In this document: positions 37,291 through 47,470 of the stretch, piece by piece
Layout: the number at the start of each line of letters is the position of its first letter
Numbering within the stretch: position 1 is the first letter of the stretch
NCBI RefSeq assembly: GCF_026151205.1
Contig: NW_026971779.1
Span: 20,150-84,149 of the forward strand
DNA: 64,000 bases
Origin: Bolinopsis microptera
Lineage: Eukaryota; Ctenophora; Tentaculata; Lobata; Bolinopsidae
Direction: 5' to 3'
Made by a program: the position numbers and the translations under genes
Notes under the pieces: model-generated
Databases searched by the model: none
Told to the model about the DNA's origin: nothing
What the model saw: the letters and a program-made list of their open reading frames with translations, nothing else

Positions 37291-38599
37291 CTTAGATTTT
37301 TTAATCCAGTGTCTTAAAAAAATAAAAAAATCGAGCAAAATTTTTTAAAATTGGGGGAACTTCTGACTCTTTGGGGGGGCCCCCTTAGATTTTCCCCCCC
37401 CAAATTTAAAATATTGGGGAAACGTACGTTGGGGGGCCCCCCAAAAAAACCCCTACAAAATCCACTACAAAATTAAGGGGAAAAAAGTCCCCCCCTTTTG
37501 CCCTCTACGTGTTTAATGTTTTTTACCCAATTTGGGAAAAGGGGAAAAAAAAAAAAGGGGCCCTTTTTTTTTTAAATTAAAAAATTTTAGTTTTTAAAAT
37601 TTTAAAAAAAAATTTAATTAAAAAATTTGTCCCAAGGGGAAATTTTTATTTTTTTTTTTTTTTTTTTTTTCAAAACAAAGGGGACAAATTTTTTTAAAGG
37701 GGGGCCAAGTTTTTATGGGGGGCCAGGAAGGGTTTTCAAAATTTATTTCCAAATTTAACCACAACCAAAGTCCCTTCCCCTTTTGAAATGAAATAAAAAC
37801 CTTTAAAATTAAAAAACCCCCCCTGAGACAAAAAAGAATTTTTTTTTTATTTTTTGGACGGTTTTGGGGCTATATTGGAAAAATGACCCTTATAAAAACC
37901 CTTTTTTCCCATTTATTTCCCCGCTTTCCCCAAATTCTCTTTTTACCCAATTTATTTTTATCCTGATGGATGTTTTCCACTGCCTTTTTTTTTTTTTTTT
38001 GCTGAAAGCGGGGAATTTTGTTTTCGGGTTTTCGTTCCGGGGAAAAAACTGTTTTTTTTAAAAACCTGCAATGTTTCGCTTTAACCCTACGAAAAAAAAT
38101 ACCCGGAACCCCAAAACGGGGAAAACCAGGGGGATTTACAGAGAAAAAAAAACGGGGTATTTTTTAAAAATTTTTACCCCTCTCCAAGCTGTGGGCCCCC
38201 CTTTTCCCCCTTTTTTTTTTTTTTTTAAAGCCAGCCCAATGTTTTTTTTGAAAAAAAAATTTTCCCTCCCCAACAAAAATTACTTCAGGCATTGACAAAA
38301 AAGAGAGCGTGCAAGGGTGGGAAAAAAAAAAGGGAAAAAAAATGGGGTAAAATTCAAAAAAACAAGTTTTTGGGGGAAATTGGGGGCGACGGAAAAAGGG
38401 GGACAAGTCCCCCCTTTTCCATATAAAACCCCGGGTTCCCCCCCCCCCCCCCGAACCTTTCATGTCCCCGCAAAAAAAAATGAAAAGGGAAAATTTCGAA
38501 AAACAGCTACTTTTGAAAAAAAGAGTCCCAAAAAATTTTTTTGAGGGGGGGGGCCGAAAAACCCAAAATTTTCAGAAAAAAAAAAAGGGGTACGCAGAG
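37291..38599. other. Noisy homopolymer-rich DNA, no gene seen
   Basis: Long runs of A, T, C and G dominate. Around 37,445-37,480 the reverse complement contains TTTTGTAGTGGATTTTGTAG, resembling the left border of the main satellite array near 5,410-5,432. Open frames here are rich in F, K, P and G and reflect homopolymers. Confidence 0.4.
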
Positions 38600-40450
38600 A
38601 AAAAAAGGGGGGGTATTCAAACAACCGTCAGTGGTGAAAAATGGGTTAAAGAGGTGGATTTTTCCCCCCCCCCCCCCCCCCCCCCAAAAAAACCAGGAAA
38701 AAAATGCGGAAAACTGTGGGATTCCCCCCGCAAATCCACGGCCTCTAGGGAAAAAAATACTTTTAAAAGAAAATGGGGGTCAGGTTTTCTTTCAGCGCCA
38801 GGAAAAGTTTTTTTTGGGACTTTGTGCCAAGAAAAAATTAAAAGATTAGTGGGATGGATGCCCCAAGGGGGGCCAAGGGGGGTGGCCCCCACGATTTTGT
38901 AAAAAGCTCGATCGGGGTTTTGCAACTAGAAAAAAAGGATTTCAATTTTGTCCCCCCCCCCCAAGGATTGACCCCTGAAAAATGAAAAGGGGGGTTTTTT
39001 CCAAAAAGGATTGAAAAAAGCAAAAGTGGGAACAGGGGGTTGGGGGACAGCTGCCCCCTCAGTCTGATACAGCCCCTTGTTAGGGAAAACCGCAAACCGA
39101 TCACGTGATTTTAGTTTTTGGGTTTTTAAAAACGACGAAAACCCCCGCCCATTTTCCCCCGTAACAGAAAACCGGGAAATTAGGGTTTTTCTACCAATAA
39201 GGGTTTTTAAAAATGCCCAAATTTATGGGGGAAAGGGGGGGGGATCTGGTTTTTTGGGTAAAGGGGAAAGGGGGGTTTTTCTGGGAACGTGGGGGAAAAA
39301 AACCCCCTTTGGGGGGGGTTTGTTTGGGGGCCCGACCAAGGGCTACTTAAAAATTCCCCCCAGATCAAAAAAAAATTTTTCTTTTTGGGGAAATAAAGTT
39401 TGCCCCCCCAAAACCCGAAATTTTTTAATGCAGGAAAAAATCACAGTGCGATAAGGGGGGGGGGGAAAAGGGGGCGAAGATGAAGAAAAAAAAAGGGACG
39501 ATTATGATGGGGAGGGAAAATGAAAGTTTAAAAAGTGGGGGCCCATAAAAAATTTTTTTGGCCCGAAAAGCGTTAGAAAAATTTTATGGGGGGGTCAAAG
39601 GGGGCAAAGAAAGCAAATTTTCTGACAGTTTTTTGGAGGAACCGGTCAGTTTCGCCCAAAAAGGGGCAAAGGGTTTTTTTTAAAAAAGATAAAACCCAAA
39701 AGGGGGAAAATTGTCCTTTAAACAAAAATCCCCAAATCCCCCCAAAACCCCCCCAAGTAAAAAAATTTATAACCTTCGGAAAACTTTTAAAACGGTGCAA
39801 AAAAAAATGGTTTCTGAAACTAATGAAAAGGTTTTCCAATCCCCGGGGGTTTTGGTTCAAGGTGTTGGACCCTAAAAAAGGGTTCGTTCCCCCAAAACCC
39901 CCCAAAAAAAAATGAAAAAAAATCGTTATCTATTTTGGGAAAATTTTGGAGATCCCCTTTAAATTTTAAGATAAAAATGAAAAAAAACCCCTTTTTTGGG
40001 GGAAAAAAGTGGGGCCCCAAGAAAAAATCGGCCAAAAAAAAATCAAAAGGTGGATGATAAAAAAAAACAATCATCGAAAAGGGGAATTTTTGGGGTTGGC
40101 CCCCCAAGATCTTTTGGCTTTTTGGGGGCCCCCAGGAGTAAAGGACCCTACTCCACCCCAAGAATAAAGGGGCTAAACCCCACTTGTGTGGGGAACTAAA
40201 AAAAGCCCCCCCCCAAAGATGGGTTTTTAAAAAAAAAAAAAAAAAAATCTTTTGTCCCCAAGGGGAAAATGCCAAAAAGCTTGTGGGAAGCAGGGAAACA
40301 GAGGGGTGGGTTTGGGGTGTGGGGAGGGGCAAGAAGAGGTTGGTGGGGGGGGAATTTTGGGGGGAAAATGAACTTTCCTCCTGGGGAACCCCAACTCGGG
40401 GGTCCCCCGGGGGGGAAAAAATTTTTTTTTCCCCCCATTTGGGGGAACAC
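38600..40450 (+). repeat. Degraded copy A of a 1.8-kb locus (matches 45,690-47,470)
   Basis: Ordered landmarks are shared with copy B: GGGGTCAGGTTTT with TTTC (38,775 and 45,850), CGATCACGTGATTT (39,097 and 46,178), TGGGAACGTGG (39,280 and 46,350), AATGCAGGAAA (39,428 and 46,485), a CTGACAGTTTTTTGG/CTGTGACAGATATTGG pair (39,620 and 46,683), ATAACCTTCGG (39,769 and 46,820), and AAAAGCTTGTG with GAAGCAG (40,273 and 47,308). Copy A has many more homopolymer insertions. It is either a decayed duplicate or the same locus assembled twice from uncorrected reads. Confidence 0.75.
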
Positions 40451-41435
40451 AGACAGCACCTTTTAACACCAAACACAAAAGGGTTTGCCCCCTTGATAAA
40501 AAAATTTACCGTAGAAAAAGAAAAAAAAAAAAAAAAAGGGAAAAAAACTAAACACCAACAAAACCAAACCCGGGTTTGAGTGAATAAGGGGATGGGGGAA
40601 ATTCTTAAAAACCCGTGGCCAGGGGATTATTTAGTTTAAGCAAAAAATTGTTGATTTTTTTAAACAAATAAAGTATAAAAATTCTTGGTTTATCATTTTT
40701 TTTTTTACTATGCCCCCATTAAATATTACCAGAGTAAAATTTAAATAAAAAAAGTAGAAAATAAGGCAACGTGGGGCTTATCCCAAAATTTAAAAACAAA
40801 TTTTCACTTTTGGAAATAGTTTTTTAAAAAGGCCCATGAGGAAGCTGAAGGTGGGTAACAAAACAAATGGTATTTATTTGGTTGGGGACAGAACCACAGA
40901 GGCCGTTGCCAAATGTTTAAATTAAAAACCCCATACATCTGCCAAGGAAATAGGTTTCCCCCCCCCTAAAACCAATAATAGTTTCGACAAGCTTCCTGCC
41001 TTCCGGAAAATTACTTTTGTCCCAAGTGATTTTCCGGGGCCCCCACGTGTTCCCTTTTCCACTTAAATTAAAATTAAAATTGGTTTTGTTTTTAAGGTCT
41101 GTTTCCCCGGGGGCAACTTCTTTGGGGGGATGATCAGTTTTACGATAAGTAGGGGCGATTGGGGGGGTTTGCCTTTTAGTTGGGGGACAAACGTGGTTTC
41201 GGGTACTTAAATTTTTTTAAGGTTTTTTCGCGATTGAATTTTTCCCTTTTTTACTTTAAATTTAAAAACCGTTTAGAAAATTTACAAAACCCGGGGTTTA
41301 ACAATCAATCCTGAATTTCCCCCCACCAATTTTAAAAAGTAAAAAACAATTTTTTATTTTTTGCATATTAAATTAGAATTTAAAATATCAAGAACATAAT
41401 TCGTGAGAATCATTCATATCCTCATTGGGCCTCTT
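40451..41435. other. Noisy non-coding DNA downstream of the Cys-rich gene
   Basis: No coding segment or repeat was recognised. Noise falls toward 41,350-41,400, where readable AT-rich sequence begins. That part would contain the 3' untranslated region of the minus-strand Cys-rich gene, but no clear polyadenylation signal could be chosen. Confidence 0.4.
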
Positions 41436-42268
41436 CTAATCTTTCCTGTATTCTTTTCGGCCCTTTTTGACTGGACCGTGCTTTTTGTCACCCCTCATTT
41501 CTCTATCTTGGTATGGTTTGCCACCTTTTTTCTCCTTTTTGCCACCTTTTTTCTCCTTTTTGCCACCTCCCATCCTTTTATCATGCTCCATGTTGCGGCT
41601 GTGGACCTCCTTTCTTTTAGCTTCCTTATCTAGATCTTTTCCTGGCCAGCATTCAGCCATACACTGTTTCTTACAGTCTAAGGTCTCGCATTCTGCCGCT
41701 GCCATGCAGTTCTTTGTGCATTCTTTGTCCTTTTTAAATTCTCCAAAAGGTCCCTTATCTAGATTTTTTTTCTGGCCAGCATTCAGCCATGCACTGTTTC
41801 TTACAGTCTAAGGTCTCGCATTCTGCCGCTGCCATGCAGTTCTTCGTGCATTCTTTGTCCTTTTTAAATTCTCCAAAAGGTCCCTTATCTAGATTTTTTC
41901 TGTCCTGCATTCAGCCATGCACTTTTTCTTACAGTCTAAGGTCTCGCATTCTGCCGCTGCCATGCAGTTCTTCGTGCATTCTTTGTCCTTTTTAAATTCT
42001 CCAAAAGGTCCCTTATCTAGATTTTTTTCTGTCCTGCATTCAGCCATGCACTGTTTCTTACAGTCTAAGGTCTCGCATTCTGCCGCTGCCATGCAGTTCT
42101 TCGTGCATTCTTTGTCCTTTTTAAATTCTTCGATAGTTTCCTTATCTAGATCTCCCTGGATAGCATTCCCGTTATGCACTGTTTTCTTACAATCTTTTGG
42201 GACTCACATTCTGCCCGCTGCCATGCAGTTTCTTTTACACATTTTTTGGCCTTTTTAAATTCTTTGAT
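41436..42268 (-). CDS. Terminal exon of a protein with 43-residue Cys-rich repeats
   Basis: Read on the minus strand, this exon starts after a TTTCAG acceptor (exon begins at 42,268) and ends at TAG (41,436-41,438). It holds four near-identical 129-bp units plus a more divergent first unit; landmark positions are 42,222, 42,090, 41,961, 41,833 and 41,703. Each unit encodes KECTKNCMAAAECETLDC, then KKQCMAEC, then a charged linker with NLDKGPFGEFKKD. Cysteine spacing is C-x3-C-x5-C-x4-C-x3-C-x3-C. The tail is basic and glycine-rich, with GGKKEKK repeated. The frame breaks twice only because a T run is 8, 6 or 7 long in successive units, giving periods of 130, 128 and 129 bp. The true exon is therefore probably open throughout. 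I do not recognise the family. A secreted disulphide-rich protein is a guess, because no signal peptide is visible in this exon. Confidence 0.7.
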
Positions 42269-42339
42269 CTGAAATTACCACCAAGTCCCCCTTCAGCATC
42301 TTCCTTTGAGAGTAATGGGGTTCAGCTCGTCCAAAATGC

Positions 42340-42838
42340 CCCTTTTTTTGACTGGAACCGGTGCTTTTTTTGTCACCCCTCATTTTCTCTATCTTTGTAT
42401 TTGTTTTGCCACCTTTTTTTTTTTCCTCCTTTTTTTTTTCCACCTTTTTTTCTCCCTTTTTTTTTTGCCCACCTCCCATCCTTTTATCATGCCCCCATGT
42501 TTGCGGCTGTGGGAAACCTCCTATTCTTTTAGGTTTTTCCTTATCTTAGAATCTTTTCCCCTGGCCCAGCATTCAAGCCATGGCCACTGTTTTCCTTACA
42601 GTCCCCTAAGGGTCTCGCATTCCCTTGCCGCTGCCCATGCAAGTTCTTCCGTGCATTCTTTGTTCCTTTTTTAAATTCTTCCCGATAGTTTTTTCCTTAT
42701 CTAGATCTCCCTGGATTAGCATTTCCGTTATGCAAACTGTTTTCTTCTTAACAATCCTTTGGACCACCACATTTCTGCCGCCTGCCCATGCAGTTCTTTT
42801 ACCCACATTTTTTTGGCCCTTTTTTAAATTCTTTTGAT
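42340..42838 (-). pseudogene. Noisy second copy of the Cys-rich exon
   Basis: This segment repeats the start and end of the downstream exon with many indels. On the minus strand it opens after a GGTAATCAG acceptor (boundary 42,838), followed by ATCAAA.GAATTTAAAAA as in the other copy. It continues through the first Cys unit and the GDLDKE linker, then one six-Cys unit, then the lysine/glycine tail (GGKKK...KKGGK, MRGDKK). It has one full repeat unit where the other copy has four. Homology ends near 42,340, so its C-terminus differs. It may be a tandemly duplicated exon of the same gene, a pseudogene, or a second allele placed in series by the assembler. Confidence 0.55.
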
Positions 42839-42841
42839 CTG

Positions 42842-43507
42842 ATTACCCAACCAAGCTACCGTTTTGGCAAAGGAAAAAGTGTGGAGCACTTGCAAAATGA
42901 AAGAAATACCCATCTTCTTCCCCAAAAACTGAAATAACAAGGTCTTTCTATAAGCTGTTGCAACTTTCAAAAAACCAAAAAATAATGAAAAAAATCCATC
43001 GGACAACTCGCTTTATAAAAGGGCCCACTTAGGTCCCACACTTTGTCTGTTCAATTTTCGGAGGAGTGGCTTTCCCATTAGCTTAAAAAGTATTTAGTTA
43101 AATGAATGCTATTGGGCGAAAACAAAATTATTTTCCACCCCTGTTTTTGGCTCCTTCCCATCGTAATCACCATTAAAAATCTGGCTTTTAAACTTGAAAT
43201 GAAAGATCTTGGCAATGCGTTTAAAATTGAATGGATTGTTTTACTTTTGTGAAAAAATCGTAAAAAGGGAACCTTAAAGTTATTAATGTGTTACGTAACA
43301 ATGGCAGTTTTTCCTCCCGTTTTCATCCATTTTATAAAGTAACAAATTATCCCAAAGCAAAGTTTAGGTCCTTTACGTTGGAAGAACCGTTCCCAAAAAA
43401 CACTTTAAAATTAAAATTCTGTTAAGTGGAAGGCCTGGCAAAGTTTCAATTTTAAAAAAACGTGTCACAACGTAACCTCAAATGTAAAGACGTTACCTCG
43501 TCTGCAG
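42842..43507. other. Moderately clean non-coding DNA
   Basis: AT-rich sequence upstream of the minus-strand Cys-rich exon copies and upstream of the plus-strand exon-like segment at 43,508. No gene recognised. Any 5' exon of the Cys-rich gene with a signal peptide would be expected on this side; none could be identified. Confidence 0.4.
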
Positions 43508-43900
43508 GGGAGGCCCGGAAGAAGAAACAAGGATTCCAGCCCTCGCATCTTCCTGGCGGTTGCTGCCAAGCACAAACTTCCCTACGAAAATGTCCGTGTT
43601 CTGGGGCTTAAACTATCCCCCCCTCAGACGATTCTCTCAATTGAGTACGAAAAACCCACAACCACGAAGCCAGACCCCCGCAGCCCCTGAACGAAGAGAA
43701 ATGCCCCTAAGATTCCCCCGAAAAGGAAAAGCTTGGCAGATCCCAAAAACCCCTTTTCCCGGGCGAAAACCAGAAAACCCCAATCAAAAAGCCCCTTGGT
43801 AAAAGAAACCCCTCGACCTGCCCAAATAAAACCAGACCCTCCCCTAAACATCATGCCTTGGCCCCGAGTGAATGCTTTTATGAAGAGTTTGCCCAGGAAG
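43508..43900 (+). CDS. Putative frameshifted exon, unknown protein
   Basis: The segment is bounded by GTCTGCAG (ending 43,507) and a GTATGT donor (43,901). One frame reads SPRIFLAVAAKHKLPYENV, then RVLGLKLSPPQTILSIEYEK, and proceeds to a stop. Other frames continue through a lysine/proline-rich stretch, and the last part reads HALAPSECFYEEFAQEG up to the donor. The pattern is a hydrophobic folded-looking start, a basic proline-rich middle and an acidic end, split over shifting frames. That fits a real exon damaged by homopolymer errors. I do not recognise the family, and coincidence cannot be excluded. Confidence 0.35.
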
Positions 43901-45689
43901 GTATGTGAAACAATTGCTACTTTCCCACCTCCTGTCAAGCTGTTTCAAAAGAACATTCAGAAGAAAATTTTAAAAAAGATTTACTTTTTCAGATAAACTT
44001 GTTTTTGCCAGAAACTTTCAAGGCTTGGTTGGGATTTCCCTTTCGTTTGTTCCAATGTTTTCCCAAAGGGTTACTGTGCAAATTCCTAATTTTTCATCTA
44101 ATTTTGGCAACGTGGGCGGTCCCCCGTACATACAGACATAACAGAAAGAAATTTCTATAAATTTTTTTATAATAAAAATAGCTAAAAAAAGCCTAAAGTG
44201 ACCAGATGACTCCCAAATATTGGCCCCGCCAATAAAAGGACACCGTGTGTTTAGTGGAGGAAAGGAAATAACAAAAGGAATAACCGTAAAAACTTTTTCC
44301 TAGTTTTTACTCCCCGGAATTCCCAATCAACTAAACTCCCTCCAAAGATTATCCAAAAAAGGGCCGGGGGTTCGTTTCACATTTACGTAATCATATAGCT
44401 TAATGTGTCCAAAATAACATAATTAAAAATAATCAACCAACCCCCCCCCCCCCCACCCCCCCCCCCCCCCCCCCCCCCCCCCTTAGCTGATTTACGCCAA
44501 ATAATTTGGAACGACCCCCATAATGGTCACCTCTTGCAATTGTTATTGATAGCCCCCCCCAAAAAATCGGTAGACAGGGAAAATTGTCATAATTTATTGA
44601 TTAAAGCAACTTGCTGTTTTGCGCCAATAAATTTTTCTCAATAAGAAAAACAATTTCGAAATGGCCCTTTTTTTTCTTTGTTGGAGGGCCCCCAAACTGT
44701 CCCCCCCCCCCATCTAGGCCCCTGGCCAGTAAAAATTAGGCCTCCTTTAAAGTCCTTTTTAATCTACACAAAAAAAAAACTTCCAAAACGGTTTCCAAAT
44801 AGTGTCCGATGCAAAAAGGTATTATACTACAGTGAATTTAATTCCCCCTATATTATGCAATTCAGAACCCACCCCCCCCTAAATCCCGTCCCCCCGCAAT
44901 TTCATTCATGGCTAAATTGTGTGTGAAAATTGAAAAAACTCTCCAACCGATTTCCCCCTATAAATTTGTGACCCCGGGTTGTTTTGTATAACCCTCCCTT
45001 CTTGAAGAAGGGGATGAAAAACCATTCCACATTTCTTAAAATAAAACCTTCCCAAATTTATATAAACCATCCCCCCCACAGTTTTTCCGTTTCCACAATT
45101 ATTTTTTTTATATGATGATGTTTCACTGTTTTATTTTGGTTGTTGAAACGCCCAAATATAAAGGGTTTTGGGGTTCGTTCCGGGGGAAAAGGGAAAATTT
45201 TAATGATATTCCTTGCGGGATGGTTTTGTTCAACCCCCACGACCAAATACCACGGGAACAATACGGAATCCAGGTAATTTAAAAGAAAAGAACCACGCTA
45301 TTTTTAAAACTTTGTATATTTATCGTGCTTCCTTTTTCCCCTTTTTTGCCAATACGTTAAAAAGTTTTTTGAGAAAAAAATCCAATCCTCACAAAAATTA
45401 CCCTTTAGCATTTAAAAAAGAGGGGGCGGTTGCAGGGTTGAAATGAGGAAAAGAATGGCCCACTATTCCAGGGGAAAAAAAACCGTCGAAATTTTTTTTG
45501 AACGACGGGAACGTTTGGGCAAGTCAAAGCCATATAAACCGGGGGGGGTTGAACTTCATGTCCCAGTCATGAAAATTTAGGAGATTGCGAAACATGCCTC
45601 ACTTTTGAAAGAGTCCCACCCATTTTTTAGATGGGAGGGCCAAAACTAGATACAGAAAAAAAATAGTGCTAACGGAGAGAAGACAGGGG
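43901..45689. other. Noisy DNA with a poly-C tract
   Basis: No gene seen. A run of about 40 C with one interrupting A occupies 44,441-44,482. The remainder is AT-rich with scattered homopolymer expansions. Confidence 0.4.
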
Positions 45690-46540
45690 GAAACGTCCGA
45701 AAATTCAAAACAGCGTCACGAAATGTGAACTGGGTTACAAAGGGTGCATCCCCCCAAAAAGAAACCCCGAAATGACTGCGAAGTTCCTTGGGCTTTCTCC
45801 GCCAAAAACCGCAGCTCCCAGAGGAAAAAAATTATTTCATAAAAAAAATGGGGTCAGGTTTTTTTCTTTCAAACGGGACCCGGGAAAGAGTTTTTTTAAA
45901 ATGTGGGACAAAAAATTTTAAAGAAAAGTGGTTTTAAAGGATTTTCAAGGGGGCCAAAAATTGGGGGGGTGGGGCCGTTCATTATTGTAAAAGCTTTTTC
46001 CCTTTGGCTAGCACTAGAAAAGGATTTAAATTACGTCCCCCCCAAAAAAACAGAAACCCCCCGTAAAACCCCTGAAAAGGTGGTTCCCCAAAGGATTGAA
46101 AAAAGACGTGGGAAAAGGTTTTTTGGAAAAAATGTTGCCCCCCTTTTTTTAGCAGCTTGTTAGAATCCCCCCAGCGATCACGTGATTTCAGTTGGGGATT
46201 TTTTTTAAAAAAGGTGAAACACCCCATTTTTTACATACAGAACCCGGGAATCTACGTAAGTCAAACAAGATAAGGGGTTGCAAGTTGCCAGGTAGGAGCC
46301 AGACCAGCTGGTGGGAATCCTGGTTTGGGGTTACGGGAAGGGGTTATACTGGGAACGTGGAGGGAACTCTTGGGGGGCTCGTTGGGGCGACAAAGGGGCT
46401 ACATTAAAGATGTTCCCCCCCCCAGATCAGGAACAACATTTGCGCTTGATAAAAATTACTGCTAGCCACTATCCCCGACTTTTGAAATGCAGGAAACGAA
46501 TCAGCAGTGGCGAGAATAAGTGGGATGGCGATGACGACCC

Positions 46541-46645
46541 GAAGATGAGGAAAAAGATGAAGATAAAAAAAAGATTTTTGAGGTCGGAGGATTTCCAGTT
46601 AAAAATGCGGGTCCAATAAAACAATTTTTGGAGGCAGATGCGTAA
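46541..46645 (+). CDS. Acidic C-terminal segment, unknown protein
   Basis: One frame reads EDEEKDEDKKKIFEVGG, then FPVKNAGPIKQFLEADA, and stops at TAA (46,643-46,645). Just upstream in another frame is a matching acidic start, GENKWDGDDD, so a one-base error near 46,540 would join them. Acidic tracts followed by lysines are common in nuclear chaperones such as nucleoplasmin-like proteins, but nothing else here establishes that family. The homologous stretch of copy A (about 39,470-39,560) retains the GAAGATGAAGAAAA composition. Confidence 0.3.
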   Translation, partial: EDEEKDEDKKKIFEVGGFPVKNAGPIKQFLEADA

Positions 46646-47161
46646 AGACTTAGAATGACTCAGAAGAAGCAAGAGAGCAATACTGTGACAGATATTGGAT
46701 ATTGTGACCGTCAGTTTTGTTCTGCCCTCACAGAACAAAGGGTTTACGTAACAAGATAAAAAAGTCACGGACTTGTTGCCTTACAACCTTTAATCCCAAC
46801 CCAGAGTGGGGCAGTTTTTGATAACCTTTCGGAGGCTTGTAACAGTGCACTTAAAATGGGTCCCCTAAAAACTAGTGATGGTTTCCAGGTCCCACAGGGG
46901 GTGGTTTTTCAAAGGTGTTTGGGCACCCTAAAGAAGGTTTCCTCCCACTAAACCGGACAATGAAATGCGAAAAATCATTTACTCTGGTCCTGGGATGCAA
47001 ATGGTAAATCGAAAATCGCCATGACACCCTTTTAAGATAACTGAAAAAACCTTTGTTGGGAGGAAAAAAGTGGCAAGAAACTCGGCAAAAAAACTCCAAA
47101 GATGATGAATAAAAAAGCAAACTCACCGAGAAAGGAAATTTGAATGATGCCAAGGATCTAT

Positions 47162-47293
47162 GCCTTGGAGAAACGCCCAGGGATTGTAAAAGGACTCCTC
47201 CCTACAACCAAGAAAATAAAGGGGCTACCAGCTGGTTGTGGATCTAACAAGCCTAAAGATGGTAAAAAAATACAGACAAGTTTCGTCAAATAA
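47162..47293 (+). CDS. Basic C-terminal segment, unknown protein
   Basis: An open stretch reads ALEKRPGIVKGLLPTTKK, then IKGLPAGCGSNKPKDGKK, IQTSFVK and a TAA stop (47,291-47,293). Its lysine-rich character and clean stop look like the end of a real coding exon. It follows the acidic segment by about 500 bp in copy B, so it could belong to the same gene, another exon or a neighbour. The matching region of copy A (about 40,100-40,260) is too noisy to confirm it. Confidence 0.25.
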   Translation, partial: ALEKRPGIVKGLLPTTKKIKGLPAGCGSNKPKDGKKIQTSFVK

Positions 47294-47470
47294 CGGACTG
47301 CTCCCCAAAAAGCTTGTGAAAGCAGTGAGAAACCAGGTTGGTGTGATTGATGGAGAGTGCAGAGAGAGAGGGTGTGATGATGAATGGACGATGGACTGTC
47401 CCCCCCTCCTGGGAACCCACTTCGGTTGGTCCCCCCCTGAATGGAAAAAACTGTAGAACATAATTCCACA

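Larger units (their letters stand above)
45690..47470 (+). repeat. Cleaner copy B of the duplicated 1.8-kb locus
   Basis: This is the better-preserved partner of 38,600-40,450, in the same orientation and about 7 kb away, sharing ordered landmarks along its whole length. It has coding-like segments described separately (46,541-46,645 and 47,162-47,293) and an open stretch around 46,795-46,950. The two copies allow the true sequence to be partly triangulated, but neither gives an uninterrupted frame. Confidence 0.75.

Noticed and set aside
38071-40579. Several frames above 100 codons, including a 218-codon minus-strand frame (39,820-40,476)
   Set aside because: Composition is dominated by F, P, K and G from homopolymer runs, and overlapping frames on both strands look alike. 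The cleaner copy of the same locus does not preserve them.
41467-42258. Plus-strand frames across the Cys-rich exon
   Set aside because: The minus strand has the regular cysteine spacing, a matching splice acceptor and a coherent stop. The plus-strand frames are its shadows.
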